The position numbers were made by a program, and so were the translations under genes. Below the pieces are notes generated by a model. The model worked only from the letters and a program-made list of their open reading frames with translations, did not search any database and was not told where the DNA came from. From positions 1-9,020 of the forward strand of contig JACREW010000263.1 in the NCBI GenBank assembly GCA_016212685.1: 9,020 nt of DNA. Direction: 5' to 3'. The stretch is from Nitrospirota bacterium. GTDB lineage: Bacteria > Nitrospirota > Thermodesulfovibrionia > Thermodesulfovibrionales > Dissulfurispiraceae. Shown here piece by piece: positions 1 to 6,101 of the stretch. Every line of letters begins with the position of its first letter. Position 1 is the first letter of the stretch.

Positions 1-99
1 AATAACAAGATTAGGGTTATGCAGAGACGGGCGTATGGGTTACGTGATGAGGAGTATCTGAGGCTGAAAATACTGACTTGTATGTTGCCGGAGATATAG
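1..99 (+). CDS. ISL3-family transposase, C-terminal end (cut by window edge)
   Basis: The frame is open from base 1 to TAG at 97-99, giving 32 residues. They contain NNKIRVMQRRAYGLRDEEY followed by LRLKILTCMLPEI. The pattern N-K-I/A-K-x-x-x-R-x-A-Y-G-[FL]-R with a short basic and hydrophobic tail is the typical C-terminus of ISL3 (DDE) transposases, which cut and paste the element through its terminal repeats. The catalytic residues lie upstream and cannot be checked, so it is unknown whether the enzyme is intact. The terminal repeat right after the stop supports the call. Confidence 0.75.
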   Translation, partial: NNKIRVMQRRAYGLRDEEYLRLKILTCMLPEI

Positions 100-113
100 G
101 AAAGTGCTCAAAA

Positions 114-139
114 CTACCCACACGATTACGCGAAGACCC
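114..139 (+). repeat. Probable right terminal inverted repeat of the ISL3 element
   Basis: The run CTACCCACAC, then GATTACGCGAAGACCC, resembles the outward end of ISL3-family elements. It lies 15 bases past the transposase stop. The matching left repeat is outside the window, so the exact boundary is inferred. Confidence 0.6.
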
Positions 140-150
140 TAAATTAATAT

Positions 151-269
151 CCCCCTCACCCTAACCCTCTCCCGCAAGGGGAGAGGGGACTAAATTGTCT
201 TTTATCTCTTGACAGGAGGCACAAGACAAAATCCCCTCCATTGATGGGAGGGGATTAAGGGGAGGGTGA
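151..269. repeat. Palindromic MITE/REP-like element of two G/C hairpins
   Basis: This non-coding stretch is built of nested palindromes. CCCTCTCCC (165-173) pairs with GGGAGAGGG (179-187). ATCCCCTCC (231-239) pairs with GGAGGGGAT (247-255). Between them TTGTCTT (195-201) pairs with AAGACAA (223-229). At the outside, TCACCCT (156-162) pairs with AGGGTGA (263-269), like a terminal inverted repeat. The CCCTCACCCTAACCCTCTCCC type of sequence is a widespread dispersed repeat in bacterial intergenic regions. It has no open frame. It lies between the insertion sequence and the CcoQ-like gene and ends 15 bases before that start codon, so it probably forms part of the mRNA leader. Confidence 0.7.
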
Positions 270-284
270 ATCAGGAGAGTCAAA

Positions 285-470
285 ATGCAGTGGAGCGGTT
301 GGATTAATTTCGGCATTACGGTTGTCCTTTTCATCATCTTAATAATGATTGTGGCGCATTATTACCGGCCTCGAAAAAAGAGCGACGTGGAGCGCTTTGA
401 AAAACCTAAATATAAGATGCTGAGCGATGACGACGAGGACAAAGGTGATGGGGGACGTGCAGCAAAATGA
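285..470 (+). CDS. ccoQ: cbb3-type cytochrome c oxidase small subunit, CcoQ/FixQ-like
   Basis: A 61-residue protein with one membrane segment (about residues 7-25, GITVVLFIILIMIVAHYY), then a basic stretch (RPRKKSD) and an acidic tail containing PKYKML and DDDEDK. This layout is typical of CcoQ/FixQ, a non-catalytic subunit that stabilises cbb3 oxidase in the inner membrane. The start has AGGAG at 273-277, 7 bases before ATG. The stop TGA overlaps the next start as ATGA (467-470), so the two are probably translationally coupled. The four genes downstream are all cbb3 accessory genes, which supports the call. The sequence is short and weakly conserved, so the name rests on layout and context. 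Oddly, its tail closely matches the tail of CcoS at 4062-4214. Confidence 0.68.
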   Translation: MQWSGWINFGITVVLFIILIMIVAHYYRPRKKSDVERFEKPKYKMLSDDDEDKGDGGRAAK

Positions 471-916
471 AGATGAAGGTTATTTTGCCGATGTGCTTTA
501 TTGCTGCCGCATTTTTCCTGCCCGGCAGCTTCTCTGCGCATGCTGTAGCTCCGGATATGCCCGATTGCAATATAGACGCAGGGCCTTGTACTAAAAAAAT
601 AGGCGCTGCCGAAATAATATTGGATATAACTCCAAGACCCGTAAAAGTCATGAAAGAACTTTCTTTCACGGTAACTCTCAGGGGGAAAACTGTGGATAGA
701 TTAAGCCTTGACCTCGGCATGCCCGGCATGTACATGGGTAAAAACATGGTTGTGCTTGAGAAAACAGCAGTCGGGACATATAAAGGGAAAGGCGTTATAC
801 CTAAATGTCAGAGCGGAAGGAAACTGTGGCGGGCAACAGTTAATATGCCGAACGCAGGCCATGATACCGCAAAGAATAATGTGAAGGTCGATTTCCTCTT
901 CAATGTTTCATACTGA
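467..916 (+). CDS. FixH/YtkA-like exported protein of cbb3 oxidase assembly
   Basis: A 149-residue protein with a signal peptide or signal anchor at residues 1-26 (hydrophobic IAAAFFLPG, possible cleavage after SAHA). The mature part is a small beta domain: a strand-rich core (AEIILDITPRPVKVMKELSFTV, residues 48-69), the Met-rich loop MPGMYMGKNM (85-94), then GTYKGKGVIPKC (103-114) and a W-A-T-V strand. This fits the YtkA-like/FixH family, whose members occur in fix/cco operons next to CcoI and are needed for cbb3 maturation in rhizobia. Cysteines are at 34, 41 and 114. The methionines could bind Cu(I), but that is inferred from composition only. Its start overlaps the CcoQ-like stop by 4 bases, and its end overlaps the next gene by 14 bases. 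Confidence 0.68.
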   Translation: MKMKVILPMCFIAAAFFLPGSFSAHAVAPDMPDCNIDAGPCTKKIGAAEIILDITPRPVKVMKELSFTVTLRGKTVDRLSLDLGMPGMYMGKNMVVLEKTAVGTYKGKGVIPKCQSGRKLWRATVNMPNAGHDTAKNNVKVDFLFNVSY

Positions 917-1577
917 TTCGCTTTATATCCTTATGTTCGGTTCGGGATTTCTTGGCGGGTTCGGCCATTGCATAGGCATGTGCGGCCCGCTTGTCGCATC
1001 ATATGCCTTATACGCTCAAAGCACGGACGGCCGCCTCGCTGTATTACCACACATACTTTACAACATAGGACGCATCACCACATATTCCTTTGTAGGGGCG
1101 TTCATGGGATTCACCGGTTCTTTTGTGAATGCAGCGGGTGGAATAGCAGGGCTTCAGAATTTTGCGGCAACAACTGCGGGTATAATTATGGTCATAATGG
1201 GACTCGGTATTTCCGGCGTTTTAAAGGGAATGAATTTTATTGAAAAGCATAACGGTACTGTCATAAGGGCGATAAGGATGGTTCTTGAATCGGAATCGAT
1301 ATGGCGTTATTATCCGCTCGGCATATTGCTGGGATTCCTTCCCTGCGGTCTTTCGTATTCGGCATTTATTGCGGCTGCCGGTACCGGCAGTCTTTTACAA
1401 GGCATGGCGCTTTCCGTCTCCTTCGGATTAGGAACAGTGCCGGCCTTATTATTGTTCGGTCTTGTCGTTAAGCGAATCAGCGTAAGGTTCAGGGAGAGGA
1501 TATATAAGGCTGGAGGTATTACGATCACGCTTATGGGATTGTATTTCATTTGGAGGAGCATTGCAGTCAATGCTTAA
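903..1577 (+). CDS. TauE/SafE-like (DsbD_2-type) membrane protein of the cbb3 cluster
   Basis: A 224-residue polytopic inner-membrane protein with about six membrane segments. The first carries GHCIGMCGP (residues 21-29), and the fourth opens with GFLPCGLSYSA (144-154). These paired cysteine motifs (HCxGMCG and PCG) are the hallmark of the DsbD_2/UreH-like group annotated as the sulfite exporter TauE/SafE family. Members of this group are often found next to CcoI and FixH genes. A role in passing copper or reducing power for oxidase assembly is plausible but not established. The start ATG at 903 lies inside the end of the upstream gene (14-base overlap), and the stop TAA at 1575-1577 overlaps the likely ccoI start. 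Both arrangements point to one coupled transcript. Confidence 0.8.
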   Translation: MFHTDSLYILMFGSGFLGGFGHCIGMCGPLVASYALYAQSTDGRLAVLPHILYNIGRITTYSFVGAFMGFTGSFVNAAGGIAGLQNFAATTAGIIMVIMGLGISGVLKGMNFIEKHNGTVIRAIRMVLESESIWRYYPLGILLGFLPCGLSYSAFIAAAGTGSLLQGMALSVSFGLGTVPALLLFGLVVKRISVRFRERIYKAGGITITLMGLYFIWRSIAVNA

Positions 1578-4059
1578 ATGCGATCACTGTCTCTTAACAT
1601 TTCCCGAACGGGATGCCGTTTATGCGGATTTGAACGGGCAGAAACACGTATTCTGCTGTAACGGATGTAGGGGGATATACACACTAATACATGCAGAGGG
1701 ATTATCGGATTTCTATAAAAAACGGAAATGGGACGATACAGGCATCGAATCCTTATTGTTAAGCAAAGAGATAGATATTAAACCCTTCGTGGAGCATGTA
1801 AGGGATATAACAGAAAATGGGCAAGTGGCAATAGGCAATAGGCAAGAGGAAAAGAGATATAAAGAGATAGATATTTTCATAGATAATATCCGCTGCGCTT
1901 CCTGCGTCTGGCTTAATGAGAGGATTTTGAGCAGGACAGAGGGCGTAGATTACGCGCGTGTCAACTATGCGACCCACAAGGCAAGGATCAGGTGGGATCC
2001 GGAAATTATAGGGCTTGATAATATCCTTAAGAGGATAGCATCCATAGGTTATAATCCGAAACCGTATTCCGAATCCGAGCAATTCAAGCGTCAGCATGCG
2101 GAGGCGAGAGACCTTCTTGTGAGATTCGGGACCGCGGGATTCCTGTCTTCACAGTTAATGATTTACTCGGTCGCCCTTTATGCGGGCTATTTTCAGGGGA
2201 TCGATTCTAACTTGAAGCTGCTGTTCGAAATAATATCGCTTTTGCTGACAATCCCAGTCATATTTTATTCGGGAATGCCGTTCCTTAAGAATACCCTACG
2301 CGGGCTGAGGAATCTGCACTTTAATATGGATTCGCTTATAACCGTAGGGGCAGGTTCGGCCTTTGTATTCAGCATATATCAGATAGCGACCGGAGGGAAG
2401 GTTTATTTCGACACTGCGGCGATGATAATAACATTGATACTTCTCGGAAGATATATAGAGACAACTGCTAAAGGCAAGGCGTCGGAGACCATTGAACGGT
2501 TATCCGGGCTGAGGCCCAGGGAGGCATCGATAGTAATCGACTGTGTGCAGTCAGAAACCGGCAGCCGGGAGATAAAGACCCTTCCGGTTTCGTCGGTGCA
2601 AAAAGGCAATCTTATTTTGGTAAAGCCGGGAGAGAAAATACCTCTCGATGGAATCGTAATCGAAGGCGAGTCAGAAGTGGATGAGTCTATTATTACCGGA
2701 GAGTCAAAACCTATTCTTAAAACATCGGGTGATGAAGTCATCGGCGGAAGCCTGAATCTATACGGCACTCTTGTTTTTGAGGTAAAAAAGACGGAAAACG
2801 AGACCGTGCTTTCAGGCATTATACGCGCCGTGGAAGACGCGCAGGCAAGGAAACCGAGAATACAAAGACTGGCCGACAGGATAGTCGGCTATTTTGTTCC
2901 GGCGATATTGGTTATCGCCTTTTTGACTGTAATAGGATATCTTCTATCAGGGGCATCCGCCCACCGCGCATTAATGACCGGCATTTCCGTGCTTGTCATA
3001 GCATGTCCGTGCAGCCTCGGTCTCGCAACCCCCCTTGCCGTACTGGTATTTACGACCATGACATCGTCTAAGGGTATATTGATAAGGGGAGGAGAGGTAA
3101 TAGAAAATGCGAGCAGACTTACACATGTGATGTTCGACAAGACAGGCACTATAACGGCAGGAAAACCTGCGTTGAAGGAGATTGTTAATTTTGACCCTGA
3201 TACAGACAGGGATTCCCTGCTCTCTGTCGCTGCTTCTATTGAGAGCGTTTCGGAGCACAGCATAGGGCATGCAATTATCGAAGCCGCGCGTGGATCGAAA
3301 CTGTTCACAGTTTCCGATTTTAAGGCCGTTCCGGGACGTGGAGTCAAAGGCGCCGTGGACGGCAAAATAGCGGTAATCGGCAGCATGGCATTTATGCGGG
3401 AAGAGGGTTGCAGCGGATTGCCGGATAACGATGCCGTGCAGTTTGAGGAAGCCGGCGATACGGTAGTATATGCCGCATGGGATAAAAAGGTGAGGGCGGC
3501 CTTTGTTATATCGGATGTCATCAGGGAGGAAGCGATAGAAGCGGTTAAGGATATAGGAGGGATGAATCTTAATATTTCCATGATAAGCGGCGACAACAGG
3601 ACTACTACAGCTTCTATAGCATCAAAGGCGGGCATAGGCAATGCATTATCCGAGGCGTCTCCGGTCATGAAAAAAGAAGCGATAGAAGAGATGCAGCGTC
3701 GCGGTTATAAAGTAATGATGGTCGGAGACGGCATTAACGACGCGCCTGCCCTGACGGAATCATCGGTGGGCATGGCAATGGGCAGGGGAACGGATATAGC
3801 TATGGAGAGCGCGGATGCGGTTTTGGTAAGGAACGATCTCAGGCTTATCCCTTACTTTATCCGTATTTCAGGACGGGCGTATGCAGTCATAAAACAGAAT
3901 ATCTTCTGGGCGTTTTTCTACAATATCATTTCCATCCCGCTTGCTGTCGCGGGAATTCTGCATCCGATTATAGCGGCGGGCGCAATGGCGGCGAGTTCCC
4001 TTCTTGTGGTCGTTAATTCCCTGCGGATCAAAATGCCTATCGAAAGGAGGACATTGTAA
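1570..4059 (+). CDS. ccoI: Copper-exporting P1B-type ATPase for cbb3 oxidase assembly, CcoI/FixI
   Basis: The enzyme uses ATP to move copper across the inner membrane, supplying the CuB site of cbb3 oxidase. In 829 residues it shows, in order: an N-terminal cysteine domain typical of FixI-like ATPases (C4xxC7, then CCNGC at 29-33); an HMA domain with CASC (109-112); membrane helices; the actuator TGES (376-379); the CPC metal-transport motif (479-481); DKTGT with phosphorylated Asp523; SEHS in the nucleotide domain, where many relatives have SEHP; and GDGINDAP (719-726). I chose ATG 1570, with GGAGGA at 1552-1557 about 12 bases upstream, over TTG 1561, which leaves only about 3 bases. It overlaps the upstream stop by 8 bases. 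A run of four heptanucleotide repeats at 1820-1847 is translated in the linker between the two cysteine domains. Confidence 0.95.
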   Translation: MLKCDHCLLTFPERDAVYADLNGQKHVFCCNGCRGIYTLIHAEGLSDFYKKRKWDDTGIESLLLSKEIDIKPFVEHVRDITENGQVAIGNRQEEKRYKEIDIFIDNIRCASCVWLNERILSRTEGVDYARVNYATHKARIRWDPEIIGLDNILKRIASIGYNPKPYSESEQFKRQHAEARDLLVRFGTAGFLSSQLMIYSVALYAGYFQGIDSNLKLLFEIISLLLTIPVIFYSGMPFLKNTLRGLRNLHFNMDSLITVGAGSAFVFSIYQIATGGKVYFDTAAMIITLILLGRYIETTAKGKASETIERLSGLRPREASIVIDCVQSETGSREIKTLPVSSVQKGNLILVKPGEKIPLDGIVIEGESEVDESIITGESKPILKTSGDEVIGGSLNLYGTLVFEVKKTENETVLSGIIRAVEDAQARKPRIQRLADRIVGYFVPAILVIAFLTVIGYLLSGASAHRALMTGISVLVIACPCSLGLATPLAVLVFTTMTSSKGILIRGGEVIENASRLTHVMFDKTGTITAGKPALKEIVNFDPDTDRDSLLSVAASIESVSEHSIGHAIIEAARGSKLFTVSDFKAVPGRGVKGAVDGKIAVIGSMAFMREEGCSGLPDNDAVQFEEAGDTVVYAAWDKKVRAAFVISDVIREEAIEAVKDIGGMNLNISMISGDNRTTTASIASKAGIGNALSEASPVMKKEAIEEMQRRGYKVMMVGDGINDAPALTESSVGMAMGRGTDIAMESADAVLVRNDLRLIPYFIRISGRAYAVIKQNIFWAFFYNIISIPLAVAGILHPIIAAGAMAASSLLVVVNSLRIKMPIERRTL
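1820..1847 (+). repeat. Four tandem heptanucleotide repeats inside ccoI
   Basis: Four consecutive 7-mers begin at 1820, 1827, 1834 and 1841. All start GGCAA; the two middle ones are identical (GGCAATA) and the outer ones end in GT and GA. They are translated as part of GQVAIGNRQE (about residues 84-93), between the N-terminal cysteine domain and the HMA domain. The unit is not a multiple of three, so a gain or loss of one copy would shift the reading frame. A related array lies at 7235-7269. Tandem heptamers called STRRs are known in cyanobacteria; relation to those is not implied. Confidence 0.8.
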
Positions 4060-4061
4060 TA

Positions 4062-4214
4062 ATGTGGACGCTCTTCTTACTTATAGCGCTGTCGATAATC
4101 CTCGGCATAGGCGCGTGGTTTTTTTTTATGTGGGCTGTGAGGAGCGGCCAGTATGAAGACCCGGAGGGGCCTAAATACAGGATGCTCGATGACGATGATG
4201 ACCATAGTCGGTAA
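4062..4214 (+). CDS. ccoS: cbb3-type cytochrome oxidase assembly protein CcoS
   Basis: A 50-residue protein with a single N-terminal membrane helix (about residues 4-25, LFLLIALSIILGIGAWFFF). It is followed by WAVRSGQYEDPEGPKYRML and a run of five aspartates ending in HSR. The G-Q-[YF]-[ED]-D-x-E-G-P-x-x-R-[MI]-L-x-D-D pattern is diagnostic of CcoS, a small inner-membrane protein needed to put heme b and copper into the cbb3 catalytic subunit. It starts two bases after the ccoI stop and has AAGGAGG at 4044-4050, inside the end of ccoI. The usual order ccoI-ccoS is kept. A strong terminator follows directly, so this is probably the last gene of the operon. Confidence 0.92.
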   Translation: MWTLFLLIALSIILGIGAWFFFMWAVRSGQYEDPEGPKYRMLDDDDDHSR

Positions 4215-4216
4215 TG

Positions 4217-4266
4217 ACATATAGCACAAGTCTGCTTCAACAAAGCAGACCTGCGCTATATGTTTT
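4217..4266 (+). terminator. Strong Rho-independent terminator after ccoS
   Basis: ACATATAGC (4217-4225) pairs with GCTATATGT (4255-4263). GTCTGCTT (4230-4237) pairs with AAGCAGAC (4243-4250). A CA/TG step and two mismatches join the stems, and the loop is CAACA. The near-perfect stem spans 47 bases, begins two bases after the ccoS stop, and is followed by a short T-run (4263-4266). It has a shorter T-run than the classic terminator, but the long stem supports the call. It separates the cco set from the regulator gene. Confidence 0.8.
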
Positions 4267-4313
4267 AAATGGTTCTTTACGTATTATAGTAGGCGAAAAT
4301 AGCTTAATTCGGT

Positions 4314-4319
4314 TATAAT
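4314..4319 (+). promoter_or_regulatory. Candidate -10 element of the Rrf2 regulator gene
   Basis: A perfect TATAAT lies 8 bases before the first ATG of the regulator gene. There is no good -35 at the expected distance (4291-4296 reads AGGCGA), as expected if an activator is needed, or if this is chance. A start of transcription about 7 bases downstream would leave only a base or two, or none, before ATG. No Shine-Dalgarno sequence is visible between 4300 and 4327, which fits a leaderless message. No clear palindromic operator was found. Confidence 0.4.
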
Positions 4320-4327
4320 TTTAAATC

Positions 4328-4723
4328 ATGATGCAGATTACCCGTGAAACGGATTACGCGATAAGGTGCGTGTATTACCTCGCAAGGAGACCGGATGAAG
4401 TGACCATGGTGGAGGAGATCGCGCGGGAGATGAGCATTCCCAAAAGCTTCCTTGCAAAGATCGTACAGAAACTCGTTAAGGCAAAGATCGTAAAATCGTA
4501 TCGTGGCGTTAAGGGCGGATTTCAGCTTTCCGGAAGTCCTGATGATATAAGTATCTATGACGTTATAGAGGCTGTCGAGGGGCCCGTCGCCATGAATGTC
4601 TGCGCTGTCGATAAAAAACAGTGCGGTTTTAGCGCCAAGTGCAAAGTTCATCCGGTGTGGGTTGAATTGAGAAAAGAAGTCGAGCAAAGGCTGAAAAGCA
4701 AAAAATTTTCGCAGTTTAAATAA
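4328..4723 (+). CDS. Rrf2-family transcriptional regulator with IscR-like Fe-S ligands
   Basis: A 131-residue (130 if ATG 4331 is used) DNA-binding protein. Residues 1-65 form the Rrf2 winged helix: QITRETDYAIRCVYYLA at the start, MVEEIAREMSIPKSFLAKIVQKL as recognition helices, then the wing SYRGVKGGFQLS. A cysteine cluster follows, C92-x6-C99-x5-C105, with H108 three residues after the last cysteine. Counted from ATG 4331 these become C91, C98, C104 and H107; the last three match the E. coli IscR cluster ligands C98, C104 and H107. A [2Fe-2S] cluster sensing iron, oxygen or nitric oxide is therefore likely. It stands alone between the cco operon and an oxidase gene 56 bases downstream, which makes the oxidase a likely target. 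The exact sub-family (IscR, NsrR or other) cannot be told. Confidence 0.88.
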   Translation: MMQITRETDYAIRCVYYLARRPDEVTMVEEIAREMSIPKSFLAKIVQKLVKAKIVKSYRGVKGGFQLSGSPDDISIYDVIEAVEGPVAMNVCAVDKKQCGFSAKCKVHPVWVELRKEVEQRLKSKKFSQFK

Positions 4724-4779
4724 TTAGGTGGTACAATTTAGTTAATATCCTCTGAAACCATGTATTAGGAGGTCGGATT

Positions 4780-6090
4780 ATGTATCCTATATGGGAAGTG
4801 CCTAATTTGAGCGCCGGTATCATACTGGCGCTTATCTCCACCTTTCATATGCTCCCGTCCCACCTTTCGGTCAGCGCCATGTGGTTCAACATCTATGTCG
4901 AGACAAAGGCATATAGGGAAAACAGGCCGGAGCTTCTTGAGTTCGTCAAAAAATATACATTGCTCTTGCTTATATTCGCCTATGTCTTTGGCTCACTGAG
5001 CGGCGTCGGCATATGGTATGCCGCGACCGCGACAAATCCGAGGGGAATATCCGGTTTGATCCACAACTATGTATGGGGATGGGCGACGGAATGGGTATTT
5101 TTTATCATCGAAGTGATCGGAATATTCGTCTATTATTACACCTTGAATAAAGTGAATATAAAGACCCACCTTAAAATCGGATGGATATTCGCGATAGCTT
5201 CGTGGATAACCATGATAATCATTACCGGCATTTTAGCCTTTATGCTCTCTCCGGGCAAATGGGTTCAGACCGGAAATTTCTTTGACGGTTTTTTCAACCA
5301 GACATACTGGTCGCAGTTGTTTCTGAGAACCACAGTAATGTTCGCGATAGGAGCAGTTTATGCGATTATCGTAGCGACGAGGCTTAAGAACGAGGACGTG
5401 AAGAGACTGGTGGTAAAGACCGCATCGAAATGGGGCGCAGGCGGATTGATTTTAAGCGTGGTCGCGGCATCATGGTATCTGAATACCATCCCTGAAAATG
5501 CCGACCTCCTGCGCAGTATTATCGTGCCGAAGGGGATTAAGACAGGCGTATTGGTCTCATTGTCCGCAATGATATTGTATTTTTTATATGCCCATATAAA
5601 ACCGCTCTCCATAAGGCTTGTGCCTGCTGTCTTAGCGATTGCCGTTCTCTTTGCCGGAATATGGTCCGCGGAAAGGACAAGAGAACTGCTCAGAAAACCC
5701 TATGTTATATCCCAGTATATGTATTCGAACCAGATAATCGCGGCGGATGTTAAGCCCAAGGGCGTAACATCGGAGGCAGATATTATTAATGAAAAGGGTA
5801 TTTTGAAGATTTCTCCGTTCGTTCCGGAAGGTTTAAGAAACATAAACGAAGGCAATATGCTGCAGGCAGGAAAACTGATAGCCCTTATGGAGTGCTCGGC
5901 ATGTCATGTGCTTGAGGAAAAAGGATTAAGGCCCCTGCCGCAGATGGCGAAAAGACTCGGTTTCACGGAAGCGGCTGCCGCCGAAGGTTTTATTGACTCT
6001 CTCGGCGCTATTCCATATATGCCGCCGTTTCACGGCACGGCTTTGGAAAAAAAGGCGCTCGCGGCCTATATTGTTTCTCTTAACAGGTAA
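4780..6090 (+). CDS. CydA-like (bd-type) oxidase subunit fused to a C-terminal cytochrome c domain
   Basis: A 436-residue membrane protein with about eight helices (from residue 10 to 294) and a 100-residue exported tail. Helix 1 holds H23 and H28 (TFHMLPSHLS), a possible heme ligand region. TEWVFFIIEV (103-112) resembles the CydA helix with two glutamates near the heme sites. AGIWSAERTRELLRKPYVI (292-310) aligns with the CydA region AGWxxxExGRQPW, with RKPYV in place of GRQPW. The quinol-binding Q-loop of classic CydA (about 520 residues) seems absent. The tail has a heme c site, CSACH (372-376), and a likely axial methionine in IPYMPP (M414). Similar CydA-like proteins are known in Nitrospira. 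Electrons might come from cytochrome c rather than quinol. AGGAGGT lies at 4768-4774. No CydB is seen. Confidence 0.78.
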   Translation: MYPIWEVPNLSAGIILALISTFHMLPSHLSVSAMWFNIYVETKAYRENRPELLEFVKKYTLLLLIFAYVFGSLSGVGIWYAATATNPRGISGLIHNYVWGWATEWVFFIIEVIGIFVYYYTLNKVNIKTHLKIGWIFAIASWITMIIITGILAFMLSPGKWVQTGNFFDGFFNQTYWSQLFLRTTVMFAIGAVYAIIVATRLKNEDVKRLVVKTASKWGAGGLILSVVAASWYLNTIPENADLLRSIIVPKGIKTGVLVSLSAMILYFLYAHIKPLSIRLVPAVLAIAVLFAGIWSAERTRELLRKPYVISQYMYSNQIIAADVKPKGVTSEADIINEKGILKISPFVPEGLRNINEGNMLQAGKLIALMECSACHVLEEKGLRPLPQMAKRLGFTEAAAAEGFIDSLGAIPYMPPFHGTALEKKALAAYIVSLNR

Positions 6091-6101
6091 GGAGGAAAAT
6101 C

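Larger units (their letters stand above)
1..139 (+). mobile_element. Right end of an ISL3-family insertion sequence
   Basis: The first 99 bases encode the end of a transposase. About 15 bases after its stop codon comes a sequence (114-139) whose reverse complement begins GGGTCTTCGCG and continues into GTGTGGGTAG. That resembles the terminal inverted repeats of ISL3-family elements as I remember them. The element would therefore end at about 139, with its left part outside the window. ISL3 elements usually make 8-bp target duplications; the bases just after 139 (TAAATTAA) would be one copy, but the other cannot be seen. Confidence 0.72.

Noticed and set aside
209..237. TTGACA at 209-214 as a -35 element
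   Set aside because: No -10-like hexamer lies 16-18 bases downstream (the stretch is TCCCCT), and the sequence is part of the palindromic element.
241..258. FNR/ANR-type box (TTGAT...ATTAA) before the cco operon
   Set aside because: The half-sites are eight bases apart instead of four, and the second half is ATTAA rather than ATCAA. They are explained by the hairpin at 231-255.
1561..1569. TTG 1561 as the ccoI start
   Set aside because: It would leave only about 3 bases to the GGAGGA motif and adds three residues with no support; ATG 1570 is better spaced.
2889..3668. Long minus-strand open frame opposite ccoI
   Set aside because: It lies wholly within a well-supported P-type ATPase gene, its protein has no recognisable motif, and such shadow frames are common opposite codon-biased genes.
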